Source: Streptomyces camponoticapitis (GTDB lineage: Bacteria; Actinomycetota; Actinomycetes; Streptomycetales; Streptomycetaceae). Taken from it: 64,000 nt of DNA. This document shows, piece after piece, positions 40,651 through 49,292 of this stretch (the first letter of the stretch is position 1; every line of letters starts with the position of its first letter). Under the pieces are notes generated by a model. That model worked only from the letters and a program-made list of their open reading frames with translations, made no database searches and was not told the origin of the DNA. The stretch spans positions 62,001-126,000 of the forward strand of contig NZ_BMMV01000023.1 of assembly GCF_014646115.1 (NCBI RefSeq), read 5' to 3'. Both the position numbers and the translations under genes were made by a program.

Positions 40651-41758
40651 AGCAGACACCGCCGGCTCGGTCGGTACAGCCCGCCCGGCAGGTCCCTCCC
40701 CCGCGAACGACGCCTTCGAGGCGACCGCGGGGCAGGTGCTCGCCGGGTATCTGAACACCCGGTGCGGGGACTTCCTGCGCAGCCTGCGGCTGTACGGGGA
40801 GAGCGGTTCGGACACGGCCGCGGCCGAGGAGGCGGCCTCCGCGCTGCGCTGCTCGGCGCGCCGGATCGGCGGCAGCCTGCACACGTTCCGGGTGCTGCTG
40901 GACCCGGTGTGGGCGGACCAGCTCCGGACGGAACTGGGCTGGCTGTCCGGCACCCTCGCGCAGGAGTACGCGTGCACGGCACGGCTGCACCGGCTGGTGT
41001 CGGCGCTGGGGCGCCTCTCGGGGGCGGGGCCGGCGGGAGCGGCGGCGGTGCCGAGGTCCCGCGGCAACGGCGAGGGCGGTACGGGTGGCGCCGGCGGTAC
41101 GGGCGACACGGGCGCTTCGGCGGCTCCGGGCGCGCTGACCGTCGGTGCCTCACGCGCCGGGGCGCTGCTGGAGCGGCAGTTGACCCTCGCGCGTACGCGG
41201 GCGCACTCCGCGGCCCTCCAGGCACTGGGCTCGTCCCGCTTCCACGCGGTGGCCGACGCCGTCGCCGTACTGGCCTCCGAGGTCCCGCTGGCGCCGGTCG
41301 CCGGGGCGCCCGCCGCCGAGATCCTCGCGGCGCCGCAGAGCGCGGCCGAACGAAGACTCCTCGACGCGGTGTCCGTGCTGCCACTGGCCCGCGCCGCGCA
41401 CCCGTACAACGCCGAGGCCCTGATCCACGGCCTCTCCACACCGTCGGACGGCGAGGCCCAGGACGCGCCCTGGCACCAGGTGCGGCTGCTGCTCAGACTG
41501 CACATGTACGCGCAGGAGGTCCGCGACCTGGGCAGCGCCCCCGAACCGGTGCTCGCCGAGGCGGGCCGCGCCCTGGACCGGCACCGCGACGCGGCCGAGG
41601 CCGCCGCCGCCGCCGCGAACGCGGCCCGTACCCCCCGGATCGCCCCCGCGACGGCGTACGCGCTCGGCGTGCTGCACGCGGACCAGCGCCACGAGGTCGA
41701 GGCGGCGCGCTACGAGTTCCAGCGGATCTGGCAGCGGAGGGCGGCGACCGCCCCATGA
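40637..41758 (+). CDS. CHAD-domain protein
   Basis: 373 residues from GTG 40637, chosen because CGGAGG stands 7 bases upstream; an in-frame TTG at 40616 is also open. The CHAD domain is an all-helical, positively charged fold with conserved histidines/arginines (ALRCSARRIGGSLHTFRVLLDPVWADQL). CHAD proteins bind polyphosphate and locate to polyphosphate granules, which fits translational coupling to ppk. Gly/Ala-rich linker around residues 130-165. Confidence 0.85.
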   Translation: MQHHEADTAGSVGTARPAGPSPANDAFEATAGQVLAGYLNTRCGDFLRSLRLYGESGSDTAAAEEAASALRCSARRIGGSLHTFRVLLDPVWADQLRTELGWLSGTLAQEYACTARLHRLVSALGRLSGAGPAGAAAVPRSRGNGEGGTGGAGGTGDTGASAAPGALTVGASRAGALLERQLTLARTRAHSAALQALGSSRFHAVADAVAVLASEVPLAPVAGAPAAEILAAPQSAAERRLLDAVSVLPLARAAHPYNAEALIHGLSTPSDGEAQDAPWHQVRLLLRLHMYAQEVRDLGSAPEPVLAEAGRALDRHRDAAEAAAAAANAARTPRIAPATAYALGVLHADQRHEVEAARYEFQRIWQRRAATAP

Positions 41759-42261
41759 CCGGCAGCGCCGGCGGCACCGACCACGGCTTCCGGACGCCCA
41801 GGTTCGGCACGGTCCTCGCGGCGGGTTGCGTGCTGTGGCGGAAGTCCCCGTACCGCGCCGACGGCACGGAGATCTGCCTGGTCCACCGGCCGAAGTACGA
41901 CGACTGGTCGCACCCGAAGGGCAAGCTGAAGCGCGCGGAGGACGCCCTCGCCGGGGCGCTGCGCGAGGTCCTGGAGGAGACGGGCCACCACTGCGCCCCC
42001 GGCGCCCGGCTCGGCACCGTCAGCTACTTCGCCAACGGCCGCCCCAAGCAGGTCATCTACTGGGCGGCCGAGGCGACGGACGGTGCCTTCGCGGCGAACG
42101 ACGAGGTGGACCGCATCCTCTGGCTACCCCCGCCCTCGGCCCGCGACCGGCTGACCCAGCCGCGCGACCGCCTGCTGGTGGACGCGCTGCTGGAGACACT
42201 GCCCGCGCGAACGGTGCCGGGCACCGGGCCGGGTACGCCGAGGACCGAGCCGGAGGCCTGA
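41755..42261 (+). CDS. NUDIX hydrolase
   Basis: 168 residues, ATGA overlap with the CHAD gene. Nudix box: G-KLKRAE-D...REVLEETGHH, matching Gx5Ex7REUxEExGU. DWSHPKGKLK resembles MutT1/Ap4A hydrolases, but the C-terminal phosphatase domain of mycobacterial MutT1 is absent. It may clean up diadenosine polyphosphates or oxidised nucleotides alongside polyphosphate metabolism. Confidence 0.87.
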   Translation: MTGSAGGTDHGFRTPRFGTVLAAGCVLWRKSPYRADGTEICLVHRPKYDDWSHPKGKLKRAEDALAGALREVLEETGHHCAPGARLGTVSYFANGRPKQVIYWAAEATDGAFAANDEVDRILWLPPPSARDRLTQPRDRLLVDALLETLPARTVPGTGPGTPRTEPEA

Positions 42262-42272
42262 GCCCGCGGCAG

Positions 42273-42842
42273 TCAGTCCTTCACGTCCGCGACGTCCTCC
42301 ACGGAGGTCGGACCCAGCTGCTTGGCGGTGGCGTACTCCGGCATCGACATGGGCCTGTCGAAGAGGAAGAACGACTGGTTCGTCCCGACCGTGAACTCCA
42401 TGAACACGCCGGTCGTGGCGTCGAAGCCGTAGTACGCGTCGCACATCGAGCCCGACGAGTACGTGCCGTCCATGCCCGGCAGCGCCACGACCACCCTGCC
42501 GTTGGTCGAGGAGTCCACCTTCTCCGTCGGGGTGAGCATCTGGCAGCGCGCGACCGGCATGCCCTTCATGACGAAGTAGCCGTACTCGCCCTTGGCGTTC
42601 TGGATGTAGACGTAACTCAGCTTGCCCTTCTTGCCCCAGGTCTTCACCCACTGGTTGATGGCCTCGCGGGTCGGCGAGTACGCCATCCTCCCGGCAGGCT
42701 GGTTCGCCACGAGCTGGTCGTAGCTCTTCTGCTTGGCCTCGGTCTCCTTGCTCTGGCTGGAGTCGTCGTCGCAGGCGGTCAGACCCAGCACCAGGGTGAG
42801 CGCCGCCGCCGAAGCCACGGAGATACGAGTGATCGTCTTCAT
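42273..42842 (-). CDS. Predicted lipoprotein of unknown function
   Basis: 189 residues from ATG 42842 (MKTITRISVASAAALTLV). Lipobox LTAC with the lipidated cysteine near residue 24, followed by an acidic DDDSSQSKETEAK linker. The mature part is soluble, with two cysteines (ARCQML, SGSMCDAYYG). It is 34 bp downstream of another exported protein gene, likely one operon. No family recognised. Confidence 0.78.
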   Translation of the reverse strand: MKTITRISVASAAALTLVLGLTACDDDSSQSKETEAKQKSYDQLVANQPAGRMAYSPTREAINQWVKTWGKKGKLSYVYIQNAKGEYGYFVMKGMPVARCQMLTPTEKVDSSTNGRVVVALPGMDGTYSSGSMCDAYYGFDATTGVFMEFTVGTNQSFFLFDRPMSMPEYATAKQLGPTSVEDVADVKD

Positions 42843-42876
42843 GCTGTGCTGCCCCATTTCCGCGGATGGACGGTGG

Positions 42877-43323
42877 TCAGTCGGCGCACGTCGTCTTGTC
42901 GGCACGGGCGTCCAGGCGGTACGGCAGGTCCTTGTCGTGGAAGGGAGCGCGGTGCTCCTGGGCGGCCTTGGAGTTGTACTCGTTGATCGTCTCGGTCCGC
43001 GTCGCCTTCAAGGCGGTGACGGACTGGTCGATCTGGCTCCTGCGGGCGGCCGACGCGGCGTCCCGCTCCTCCTGGAGCGCCGTGATCGAACCCTCGGCGT
43101 TCTGCGCGGCCTCGCACAGATCGAAGAACTCCTGGTAGCTCGACTGCCGGAAGGCGCCCGACCCGACGGTGTTCTCCCGCTCCTCCGCCGCACCGCGGAA
43201 GGGGGCGGTGATCCACCCCGCGCCGCCGAAGACGAATGTGCCGAACACCGTCAGGAGCGCCAGACCGACGACGCAGCTCACGATCCACACCCGGAGCCGT
43301 GCTTCCTCGTGCCTGACTCCCAT
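42877..43323 (-). CDS. Membrane-anchored coiled-coil protein
   Basis: 148 residues: short cytoplasmic start MGVRHEEARLRVW, one TM helix (about 12-34), then an external helical region with coiled-coil character (ITALQEERDAASAARRSQID) and cysteines at about 69 and 146. Together with the downstream lipoprotein it looks like an envelope pair. No family recognised. Confidence 0.7.
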   Translation of the reverse strand: MGVRHEEARLRVWIVSCVVGLALLTVFGTFVFGGAGWITAPFRGAAEERENTVGSGAFRQSSYQEFFDLCEAAQNAEGSITALQEERDAASAARRSQIDQSVTALKATRTETINEYNSKAAQEHRAPFHDKDLPYRLDARADKTTCAD

Positions 43324-43440
43324 CGCACTCCCTCTTTCCCTGGCCGGACGGCCTCGTCGGACGCGAGACGCCGCTGCTACGCCGAGTCTGGCCGCGCCTC
43401 AACCGGCAACCCATAGCAAGGAGTTGGAAACTGGATGTAA

Positions 43441-43710
43441 TCACTCCGCGCGAGCGACCCGCGAAGGATCCGCTCCGCAAGACGGCCGAACCAGCCACGC
43501 AGCCGGCCGCGCGGCCTCCGTGCCGATCACCCCGGCGGCCCGCGGCACGAGATCCGGACCCAGGCGAAATGCCCGGTTCACGACCCCCGAGGCCATGGGG
43601 CGCACATTCTCGGGCGCTACGCCGTGTCGAACCGCTATCAGGGCCGGAGCCGCACCAGGCTGACTGTCACGGTTCACCTCCCGTTCACTCCCATCCGTCA
43701 GCCACTTCAC
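43441..43710 (-). pseudogene. Possible remnant of an APH-type phosphotransferase gene
   Basis: An 89-codon minus-strand frame contains ALIAVRHGVAPENVRPMASG then VVNRAFRLGPDLVPR, which closely resembles the N-terminal lobe of aminoglycoside-phosphotransferase proteins (G-x-VNxxFRLGxDLVLRxPR). It then diverges and stops before any catalytic loop. The apparent start overlaps the PHO-box region of pstS. A decayed gene fragment fits best; chance similarity is possible. The rest of 43324-43833 shows only regulatory DNA. Confidence 0.4.
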
Positions 43711-43714
43711 CTGA
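43671..43714 (+). promoter_or_regulatory. PHO-box array upstream of pstS
   Basis: Four consecutive 11-mers: GGTTCACCTCC (43671), CGTTCACTCCC (43682), ATCCGTCAGCC (43693) and ACTTCACCTGA (43704). Units 1, 2 and 4 match the GTTCACC core, unit 3 is degenerate. This is the PhoP-binding pattern of Streptomyces pstS promoters, 120 bp before the start codon. Confidence 0.85.
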
Positions 43715-43833
43715 TCTGCCTAATTTCGGCCTTACACGGTGACCGGCATACCGCCGGACCCACCATCTCGACGCACGCCGCCGTAGAAGTGCGAACAAAC
43801 GCACACAGGCGGCTTCTGGAAGGAACACCCGAA

Positions 43834-44967
43834 GTGAAGCTTCAGCGCAAGAACCGGCTGCGCGCCACCGCGCTCGGTGCCCTCGCCGTCTCCGGCGCCC
43901 TGGTTCTCTCGGCGTGCGGCTCGGACGACAACACGAAGGAATCCGCCGGCGGCGACACGACCGCGGCCGCCTCCAGCATCAAGTGTGACGACGCCAAGGG
44001 CCAGATCCTTGCCGCCGGATCGAGTGCCCAGAAGAACGCGATGGACCTCTGGGTCAAGAACTTCCAGCAGGCCTGTGCGGGCGTCGAGATCAACTACCAG
44101 CCCATCGGTTCCGGCGGTGGTATCACCAAGTTCACTCAGGGCCAGGTCGCCTTCGCGGGCTCCGACTCCGCCCTGAAGCCCGAGGAAGTCACCGCCTCCG
44201 AGGAAGTCTGCAAGGGCGGCAAGGGCATCAACCTCCCGATGGTCGGCGGCCCCGTCGCCATCGGCTTCAACGTGCCCGGTGTCGACAGCCTCGTCCTGGA
44301 CGGCCCGACCCTCGCCAAGATCTTCGACTCGAAGATCAAGAAGTGGGACGACAAGGCGATCGCCGACCTCAACCCGGACGCCAAGCTCCCGAGCACCGCG
44401 ATCCAGGCCTTCCACCGCTCGGACGAGTCGGGCACGACGCAGAACCTGAACAAGTACCTCAAGGCCGCGGCCCCGGCCGAGTGGAAGTACGACGACAGCT
44501 CGAAGTCCTGGGAGGCCAAGGGCGGCCAGGCCGCCAGCGGCTCCTCCGGCGTCGCGTCCAGCGTCAAGGACACCGAAGGTGCCATCGGCTACTTCGAGCT
44601 CTCCTACGCGACCGCCAGCAACCTGACCACCGTCAAGGTGGACACGGGCGCCGGCGCGCCGGTCGAGGCCACCACGGAGAACGCCTCCAAGGCGATCGCC
44701 GCGGCCAAGGTCAAGGGCACGGGCAGCGACCTGGCCCTGGAACTGGACTACGCCACCAAGGCCGAGGGTGCCTACCCGATCATCCTGGTGACGTACGAGA
44801 TCGCCTGTGACAAGGGCAACAAGGCCGAGACCCTGCCCAGCGTCAAGGCGTTCCTCAACTACACCGTCAGCGAAGAGGGCCAGAAGGTCCTGAGCGAGGC
44901 CGGCTACGCGCCGCTCCCGACCGAGATCGCGGCCAAGGTCCGCGAGATCGTTCCCACCCTGTCCTGA
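43834..44967 (+). CDS. pstS: PstS phosphate-binding lipoprotein
   Basis: 377 residues from GTG 43834 (AAGGA 12 bases upstream). Signal peptide with lipobox LSAC, Cys-28. Phosphate-binding loops of the PstS family are visible: AAGSSAQKNAM, IGSGGGITKFTQGQVAFAGSDSAL and RSDESGTTQNLNKYL. It captures phosphate outside the membrane for PstCAB. Expressed from the PHO-box promoter; a strong hairpin follows the gene. Confidence 0.95.
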   Translation: MKLQRKNRLRATALGALAVSGALVLSACGSDDNTKESAGGDTTAAASSIKCDDAKGQILAAGSSAQKNAMDLWVKNFQQACAGVEINYQPIGSGGGITKFTQGQVAFAGSDSALKPEEVTASEEVCKGGKGINLPMVGGPVAIGFNVPGVDSLVLDGPTLAKIFDSKIKKWDDKAIADLNPDAKLPSTAIQAFHRSDESGTTQNLNKYLKAAAPAEWKYDDSSKSWEAKGGQAASGSSGVASSVKDTEGAIGYFELSYATASNLTTVKVDTGAGAPVEATTENASKAIAAAKVKGTGSDLALELDYATKAEGAYPIILVTYEIACDKGNKAETLPSVKAFLNYTVSEEGQKVLSEAGYAPLPTEIAAKVREIVPTLS

Positions 44968-44971
44968 CTCC

Positions 44972-45012
44972 AAGACGTGGCCGGTCCCTGTGAAAGGGAC
45001 CGGCCACGTCTT
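44972..45012 (+). terminator. 18-bp hairpin between pstS and pstC
   Basis: AAGACGTGGCCGGTCCCT (44972-44989) pairs perfectly with its inverted copy at 44995-45012 over GTGAA. It starts 4 bp after the pstS stop and ends 55 bp before pstC, so it should cut read-through and leave pstS mRNA in excess. Confidence 0.85.
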
Positions 45013-45067
45013 CCGGTGCACCGCCGCCAGGAGCCGCGCCCCGGCTCCGCAGACCGGAGAAGACCCG

Positions 45068-46066
45068 ATGGAAACAGAAGCCGCACCCAACGACGCACCA
45101 CCACCCCCCACCCTTGAGCACCACGGCGCGAGCAAGGGGCCGAAGCAGATCGGCGACCGGATCTTCCTGGGTCTGTCCCGGGGCTCCGGTATCACCCTGC
45201 TGGTCATCATGGCCGCCATCGCCGGGTTCCTCAGCTACCGCGCCGCCCTCGCGATCTCGAAGGACGAGACGAACTTCCTCACCACCTTCGAGTGGAACCC
45301 GCAGGGAGACCCGTCCTCCTTCGGCATCGCCGTCCTCGTCTACGGCACCATCGTCAGCTCGATCATCGCGATGGTGATCGCGGTCCCGATCGCCATCGGC
45401 ATCGCGCTCTTCATCTCGCACTTCGCGCCCCGCCGGCTCGCCTCCCCGATCGCCTACCTGGTCGACCTGCTGGCGGCCGTACCGAGCATCATCTACGGCC
45501 TCTGGGGCGCCGTCTTCCTCGTCCCGTACCTCGACGGCCTCAACAAATGGCTCAACGAGTACTTCGCCTGGACGTACATCTTCGAGAAAACGAACGAGGG
45601 AATCGCCCGCAACCTGTTCACCGTGGGCATCCTGCTGGCGATCATGATCCTCCCGATCATCACCAACGTCATACGCGAGGTCTTCCTCCAGTCGCCGAAG
45701 ATGCACGAGGAAGCCGCGCTGGCCCTCGGTGCCACGCGCTGGGAAGTCATCCGCATGTCCGTGATCCCGTTCGGCCGCTCCGGCATCATCAGCGCCTCGA
45801 TGCTGGGGCTCGGACGCGCGCTGGGCGAGACGATGGCCGTCGCGGTCGTCCTGTCGCCGAGCTTCCTGCTCGACTTCCACATCCTCGACGCGGGCGGCGG
45901 CACCTTCGCGCAGAACATCGCCGCCAAGTTCAACGAGGCGAACGAGTTCGGCCGGGACGCGCTGATCGCCTCCGGCCTGGTCCTCTTCATCATCACACTG
46001 CTGGTCAACGGCGCGGCCCGCGCGATCATCGCCCGCCGCAAGGAGTACTCGGGGGCCAACGCATGA
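45068..46066 (+). CDS. pstC: PstC phosphate ABC permease
   Basis: 332 residues from ATG 45068 (GGAGA 12 bases upstream). Six TM helices; the cytoplasmic EAA loop is HEEAALALGATRWEVIRMSV and the helix-5 motif GLGRALGETMAVAVV is typical. Polar Pro-rich N-terminus of ~35 residues. Overlaps pstA by 4 bases (ATGA). Confidence 0.95.
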   Translation: METEAAPNDAPPPPTLEHHGASKGPKQIGDRIFLGLSRGSGITLLVIMAAIAGFLSYRAALAISKDETNFLTTFEWNPQGDPSSFGIAVLVYGTIVSSIIAMVIAVPIAIGIALFISHFAPRRLASPIAYLVDLLAAVPSIIYGLWGAVFLVPYLDGLNKWLNEYFAWTYIFEKTNEGIARNLFTVGILLAIMILPIITNVIREVFLQSPKMHEEAALALGATRWEVIRMSVIPFGRSGIISASMLGLGRALGETMAVAVVLSPSFLLDFHILDAGGGTFAQNIAAKFNEANEFGRDALIASGLVLFIITLLVNGAARAIIARRKEYSGANA

Positions 46067-47139
46067 GCCACACGCTTCAGGACAAGCGGCCCGCGGTCGC
46101 CGACGACCCCCAAGGCTCGCTCTCCCACGCGCGCATGCCCCGCTGGGCCCCCCTGGCCATCGCCGCCGGCTCCGCGGTGCTGGGCTGCCTGATCGGTCTG
46201 GTGGCCGGGCTGGACAGCAAGATCCAGTGGGGCCTGCTGGCCGCGCTGATCTTCATCGCGGGCACCTATCTGATCACCGCCAAGGTGGAGGGCCCCCGGC
46301 AGGCCAAGAACCAGGTGGCGACCAGCCTCGTCTGGGTCTGCTTCCTCGTGGCCGTCGTCCCGCTGCTCTCACTCGCCTGGACCACCGTCAGCAAGGGCGC
46401 CGGAGTCGTCGACGGGTACTTCCTGTCGCACTCGATGAGCGGACTCCTCGACACGGACGAGGGCGGTGGCATCTACCACGCGCTGCTCGGCACCATCGAG
46501 CAGGTCGCCATCGCCACGCTGATCGCCACGCCGATCGGTCTGCTGACCGCCGTCTACCTCGTCGAGTACGGCCGCGGAAGGCTCTCCCGCGCCGTCACCT
46601 TCTTCGTGGACGTGATGACGGGCATCCCGTCGATCGTCGCCGGCCTGTTCATCCTCTCGACGTGGATCGTCATGCTCGACTTCGGCTTCTCCGGATTCGC
46701 CGGCGCCCTGGCGCTCGCCATCCTGATGATGCCGGTGATCGTGCGCTCCACCGAGGAGATGCTGAAGCTCGTCCCGAACGAGCTCCGTGAGGCATCCTTG
46801 GCCCTGGGCGTGCCCCAGTGGCGCACCATCCTCAAGGTGGTCCTGCCCACGGCGATCGGTGGCATCACCACAGGCGTGATGCTAGCGGTGGCCCGTATCA
46901 CCGGCGAGACCGCGCCCGTGCTGCTGCTCGTCTTCGGTACGAAGCTCATCAACTCGAACCCGTTCGAAGGCGCCCAGTCGTCCCTGCCGCTGTACGTGTT
47001 CGAGCAGTACTCGGTCGGCACCGACGCCGCGGTCGACCGCGCCTGGGGCGCGGCCCTCGTACTGATCGCGTTCGTCATGCTCCTCAACCTGGTGGCCCGC
47101 GGCATCGCCCGCTGGAAGGCCCCCAAGACCGGCCGCTGA
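46063..47139 (+). CDS. pstA: PstA phosphate ABC permease
   Basis: 358 residues, six core TM helices plus an N-terminal helical hairpin (about 27-75) that makes it longer than the E. coli protein. EAA loop LREASLALGVPQWRTILKVV and ARITGETAPVLLLVFG are present. Partner of PstC in the membrane channel. Confidence 0.95.
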   Translation: MSHTLQDKRPAVADDPQGSLSHARMPRWAPLAIAAGSAVLGCLIGLVAGLDSKIQWGLLAALIFIAGTYLITAKVEGPRQAKNQVATSLVWVCFLVAVVPLLSLAWTTVSKGAGVVDGYFLSHSMSGLLDTDEGGGIYHALLGTIEQVAIATLIATPIGLLTAVYLVEYGRGRLSRAVTFFVDVMTGIPSIVAGLFILSTWIVMLDFGFSGFAGALALAILMMPVIVRSTEEMLKLVPNELREASLALGVPQWRTILKVVLPTAIGGITTGVMLAVARITGETAPVLLLVFGTKLINSNPFEGAQSSLPLYVFEQYSVGTDAAVDRAWGAALVLIAFVMLLNLVARGIARWKAPKTGR

Positions 47140-47193
47140 GGCCCCGAAATCCGGCTCCGCCGAAGCGGGGTCACGCAGAAAGCAGTGATTCAG

Positions 47194-47970
47194 ATGGCCA
47201 AGCGAATCGACGTCAGCGGCCTGACCGCGTTCTACGGCAACCACCGGGCGATCGACGACATCTCCATGACCGTCGAGCCCCGCTCCGTGACGGCCTTCAT
47301 CGGCCCGTCCGGCTGCGGCAAGTCCACGTTCCTCCGCACCCTCAACCGCATGCACGAGGTCACGCCCGGTGGCCGCGTCGAGGGCAAGGTGCTCCTGGAC
47401 GACGAGAACCTGTACGGCGCCAACGTCGACCCGGTCGCCGTGCGCCGCACGGTCGGCATGGTCTTCCAGCGGCCCAACCCGTTCCCGACCATGTCGATCT
47501 TCGACAACGTCGCGGCCGGCCTGCGGCTCAACGGCAAGTACCGCAAGAACGAGCTCGCGCACGTCGTCGAGAAGTCCCTCAAGGGCGCCAACCTCTGGAA
47601 CGAGGTCAAGGACCGCCTCAACAAGCCCGGCTCCGGTCTCTCCGGCGGTCAGCAGCAGCGCCTGTGCATCGCCCGCGCGATCGCGGTCGAGCCGGACGTG
47701 CTGCTGATGGACGAGCCGTGCTCGGCGCTCGACCCGATCTCGACGCTCGCGATCGAGGACCTGATCGGTGAGCTCAAGGAGCGCTTCACGATCGTCATCG
47801 TGACGCACAACATGCAGCAGGCGGCGCGGGTCTCGGACCGTACGGCCTTCTTCAACCTGTCGGCGGTGGGTCAGCCCGGCAAGCTCATCGAGATCGACGA
47901 GACGGAACGCATCTTCGCCAACCCGTCCGTACAGGCCACGGAGGACTACATCTCCGGCCGCTTCGGATAG
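47194..47970 (+). CDS. pstB: PstB phosphate ABC ATPase
   Basis: 258 residues from ATG 47194 (MAKRIDVSGLTAFYGNHRA); a GTG 9 bases earlier is in frame. Walker A GPSGCGKST, signature LSGGQQQRLCIARAIA, Walker B LLMDEPCSALDP, H-loop THNMQQA. Energises phosphate uptake by PstSCA. The 54-bp gap to pstA suggests one transcript. Confidence 0.95.
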   Translation: MAKRIDVSGLTAFYGNHRAIDDISMTVEPRSVTAFIGPSGCGKSTFLRTLNRMHEVTPGGRVEGKVLLDDENLYGANVDPVAVRRTVGMVFQRPNPFPTMSIFDNVAAGLRLNGKYRKNELAHVVEKSLKGANLWNEVKDRLNKPGSGLSGGQQQRLCIARAIAVEPDVLLMDEPCSALDPISTLAIEDLIGELKERFTIVIVTHNMQQAARVSDRTAFFNLSAVGQPGKLIEIDETERIFANPSVQATEDYISGRFG

Positions 47971-48027
47971 GCACCGGCAGGAAAAGCCGTCCTGCGGTGC
48001 TGCATGGCGGTGCCACCGCAAGGCGAA

Positions 48028-48058
48028 GGGCCCGCCCCCTCTCCCAGGGGGCGGGCCC
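48028..48058. terminator. Bidirectional terminator between pstB and pit
   Basis: GGGCCCGCCCCCT (48028-48040) pairs with AGGGGGCGGGCCC (48046-48058) over CTCCC, 57 bp after the pstB stop. Confidence 0.75.
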
Positions 48059-48114
48059 ACTCACGTTTGTCTACGACCACGGCTCACGTTTTACGGGGTC
48101 ACGGCTCCGGCCCC

Positions 48115-48315
48115 TCAGCCGAAGGCCAAGTTCACTGTCCAACTGTGCTCCCCCGGGGGACAACCCCCGGACCCCCGGCCGAAGGCCACCGCGCGGCCCT
48201 CTCAGCCGAAGGCCAGGTTCACTATCCAACTGTGCTCCCCCGGGGGACAACCCCCGGACCCCCGGCCGAAAACCACCGCGCGGCCCCCTCAGCCGAAGGC
48301 CAGGTTCACTATCCA
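48115..48315. repeat. 87-bp tandem repeat that includes the 3' end of pit
   Basis: Two full 87-bp units (48115-48201 and 48202-48288) are followed by the matching first ~27 bp inside the gene (48289-48315). Each unit begins with TCAGCCGAAGGCCA, the reverse complement of the last codons and stop of pit (AFG-stop), and contains the block CCCCCGGGGGACAACCCCCG. Unit 1 has a few substitutions (AAGTTCACTGTCC against AGGTTCACTATCC). Read on the minus strand, pit is therefore followed by two extra copies of its own tail. Confidence 0.85.
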
Positions 48316-49287
48316 GAAGCTCACGGCGGCGACGAGCGCCGCCGCCGGCATCGTGATGAACCAGCCCAGGATGATGTTCTTCGCCACACCCCACCGCACC
48401 GCGTTGACCCGCTTCGTCGCGCCCACGCCCATGATCGCCGAGGTGATGACGTGCGTCGTCGAGATCGGCGCGTGGAAGATGAACGCCGAGCCGAACATGA
48501 TCGACGCCCCCGTCGTCTCCGCCGCGAACCCCTGCGGCGGATCCAGCTCGATGATCTTGCGGCCCAGCGTCCGCATGATGCGCCAGCCACCCGCGTACGT
48601 ACCGAGCGAGAGCATCACCGCGCAGGCGATCTTCACCCAGATCGGGATCTCGTCGCTCGGACCCTCGACATCGGCGATGACCAGCGCCATCACCACGATG
48701 CCCATCGTCTTCTGCGCGTCCTGGAGGCCGTGGCCGAGCGCCATGCCGGCCGCCGAGACGGTCTGCGCTATGCGGAATCCGCGCTTGGCCTTGTGCGGAT
48801 TGGAGTGCCGGAACATCCACATGATGCCGACCATCACCAGATAGCCGATGAGGAGACCGACGATCGGTGACAGGAACATCGGGATGACGATCTTCTCCAG
48901 CACCCCGGTCCAGATCACCTCGGTCCCGCCGGCGAGCGCCGCGCCCACCATGCCGCCGAAGAGCGCGTGCGAGGAGGACGACGGCAGGCCGTAGTACCAG
49001 GTGACCAGATTCCAGACGATCGCACCGACGAGCGCCGCGAAGAGGATCCCCATCCCCCGCGACCCGTGCGGAGTGGCGATCAGTCCTTCGCTGACGGTCT
49101 TGGCGACCCCTTGGCCGAGAAACGCCCCCGCGAGGTTCATCACCGCGGCCATCGCCAGCGCCGCGCGAGGGGTCAGCGCACGCGTTGACACCGATGTCGC
49201 GATGGCGTTCGCGGAGTCGTGAAATCCGTTGGTGTACGTGAATCCGAGCGCGACTCCGATGGTCACGATCAGGGCGAAGGTGTCCAC
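48289..49287 (-). CDS. pit: PiT-family low-affinity phosphate transporter
   Basis: 332 residues, about nine to ten TM helices. The family GANDxAN-type signature appears as GFHDSANAIATSV near the N-terminus, and PISTTHVITSAIMGVG near the C-terminus. Symports metal-phosphate using the proton gradient. Separated by 5 bp from the DUF47 gene, forming the usual pit/pap pair, and convergent with pstSCAB. Confidence 0.93.
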   Translation of the reverse strand: MDTFALIVTIGVALGFTYTNGFHDSANAIATSVSTRALTPRAALAMAAVMNLAGAFLGQGVAKTVSEGLIATPHGSRGMGILFAALVGAIVWNLVTWYYGLPSSSSHALFGGMVGAALAGGTEVIWTGVLEKIVIPMFLSPIVGLLIGYLVMVGIMWMFRHSNPHKAKRGFRIAQTVSAAGMALGHGLQDAQKTMGIVVMALVIADVEGPSDEIPIWVKIACAVMLSLGTYAGGWRIMRTLGRKIIELDPPQGFAAETTGASIMFGSAFIFHAPISTTHVITSAIMGVGATKRVNAVRWGVAKNIILGWFITMPAAALVAAVSFWIVNLAFG

Positions 49288-49292
49288 GTGGT

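Noticed and set aside
48115..48315. CRISPR-like repetition
   Set aside because: Units are head-to-tail 87-mers with no unique spacers and derive from the pit gene tail.
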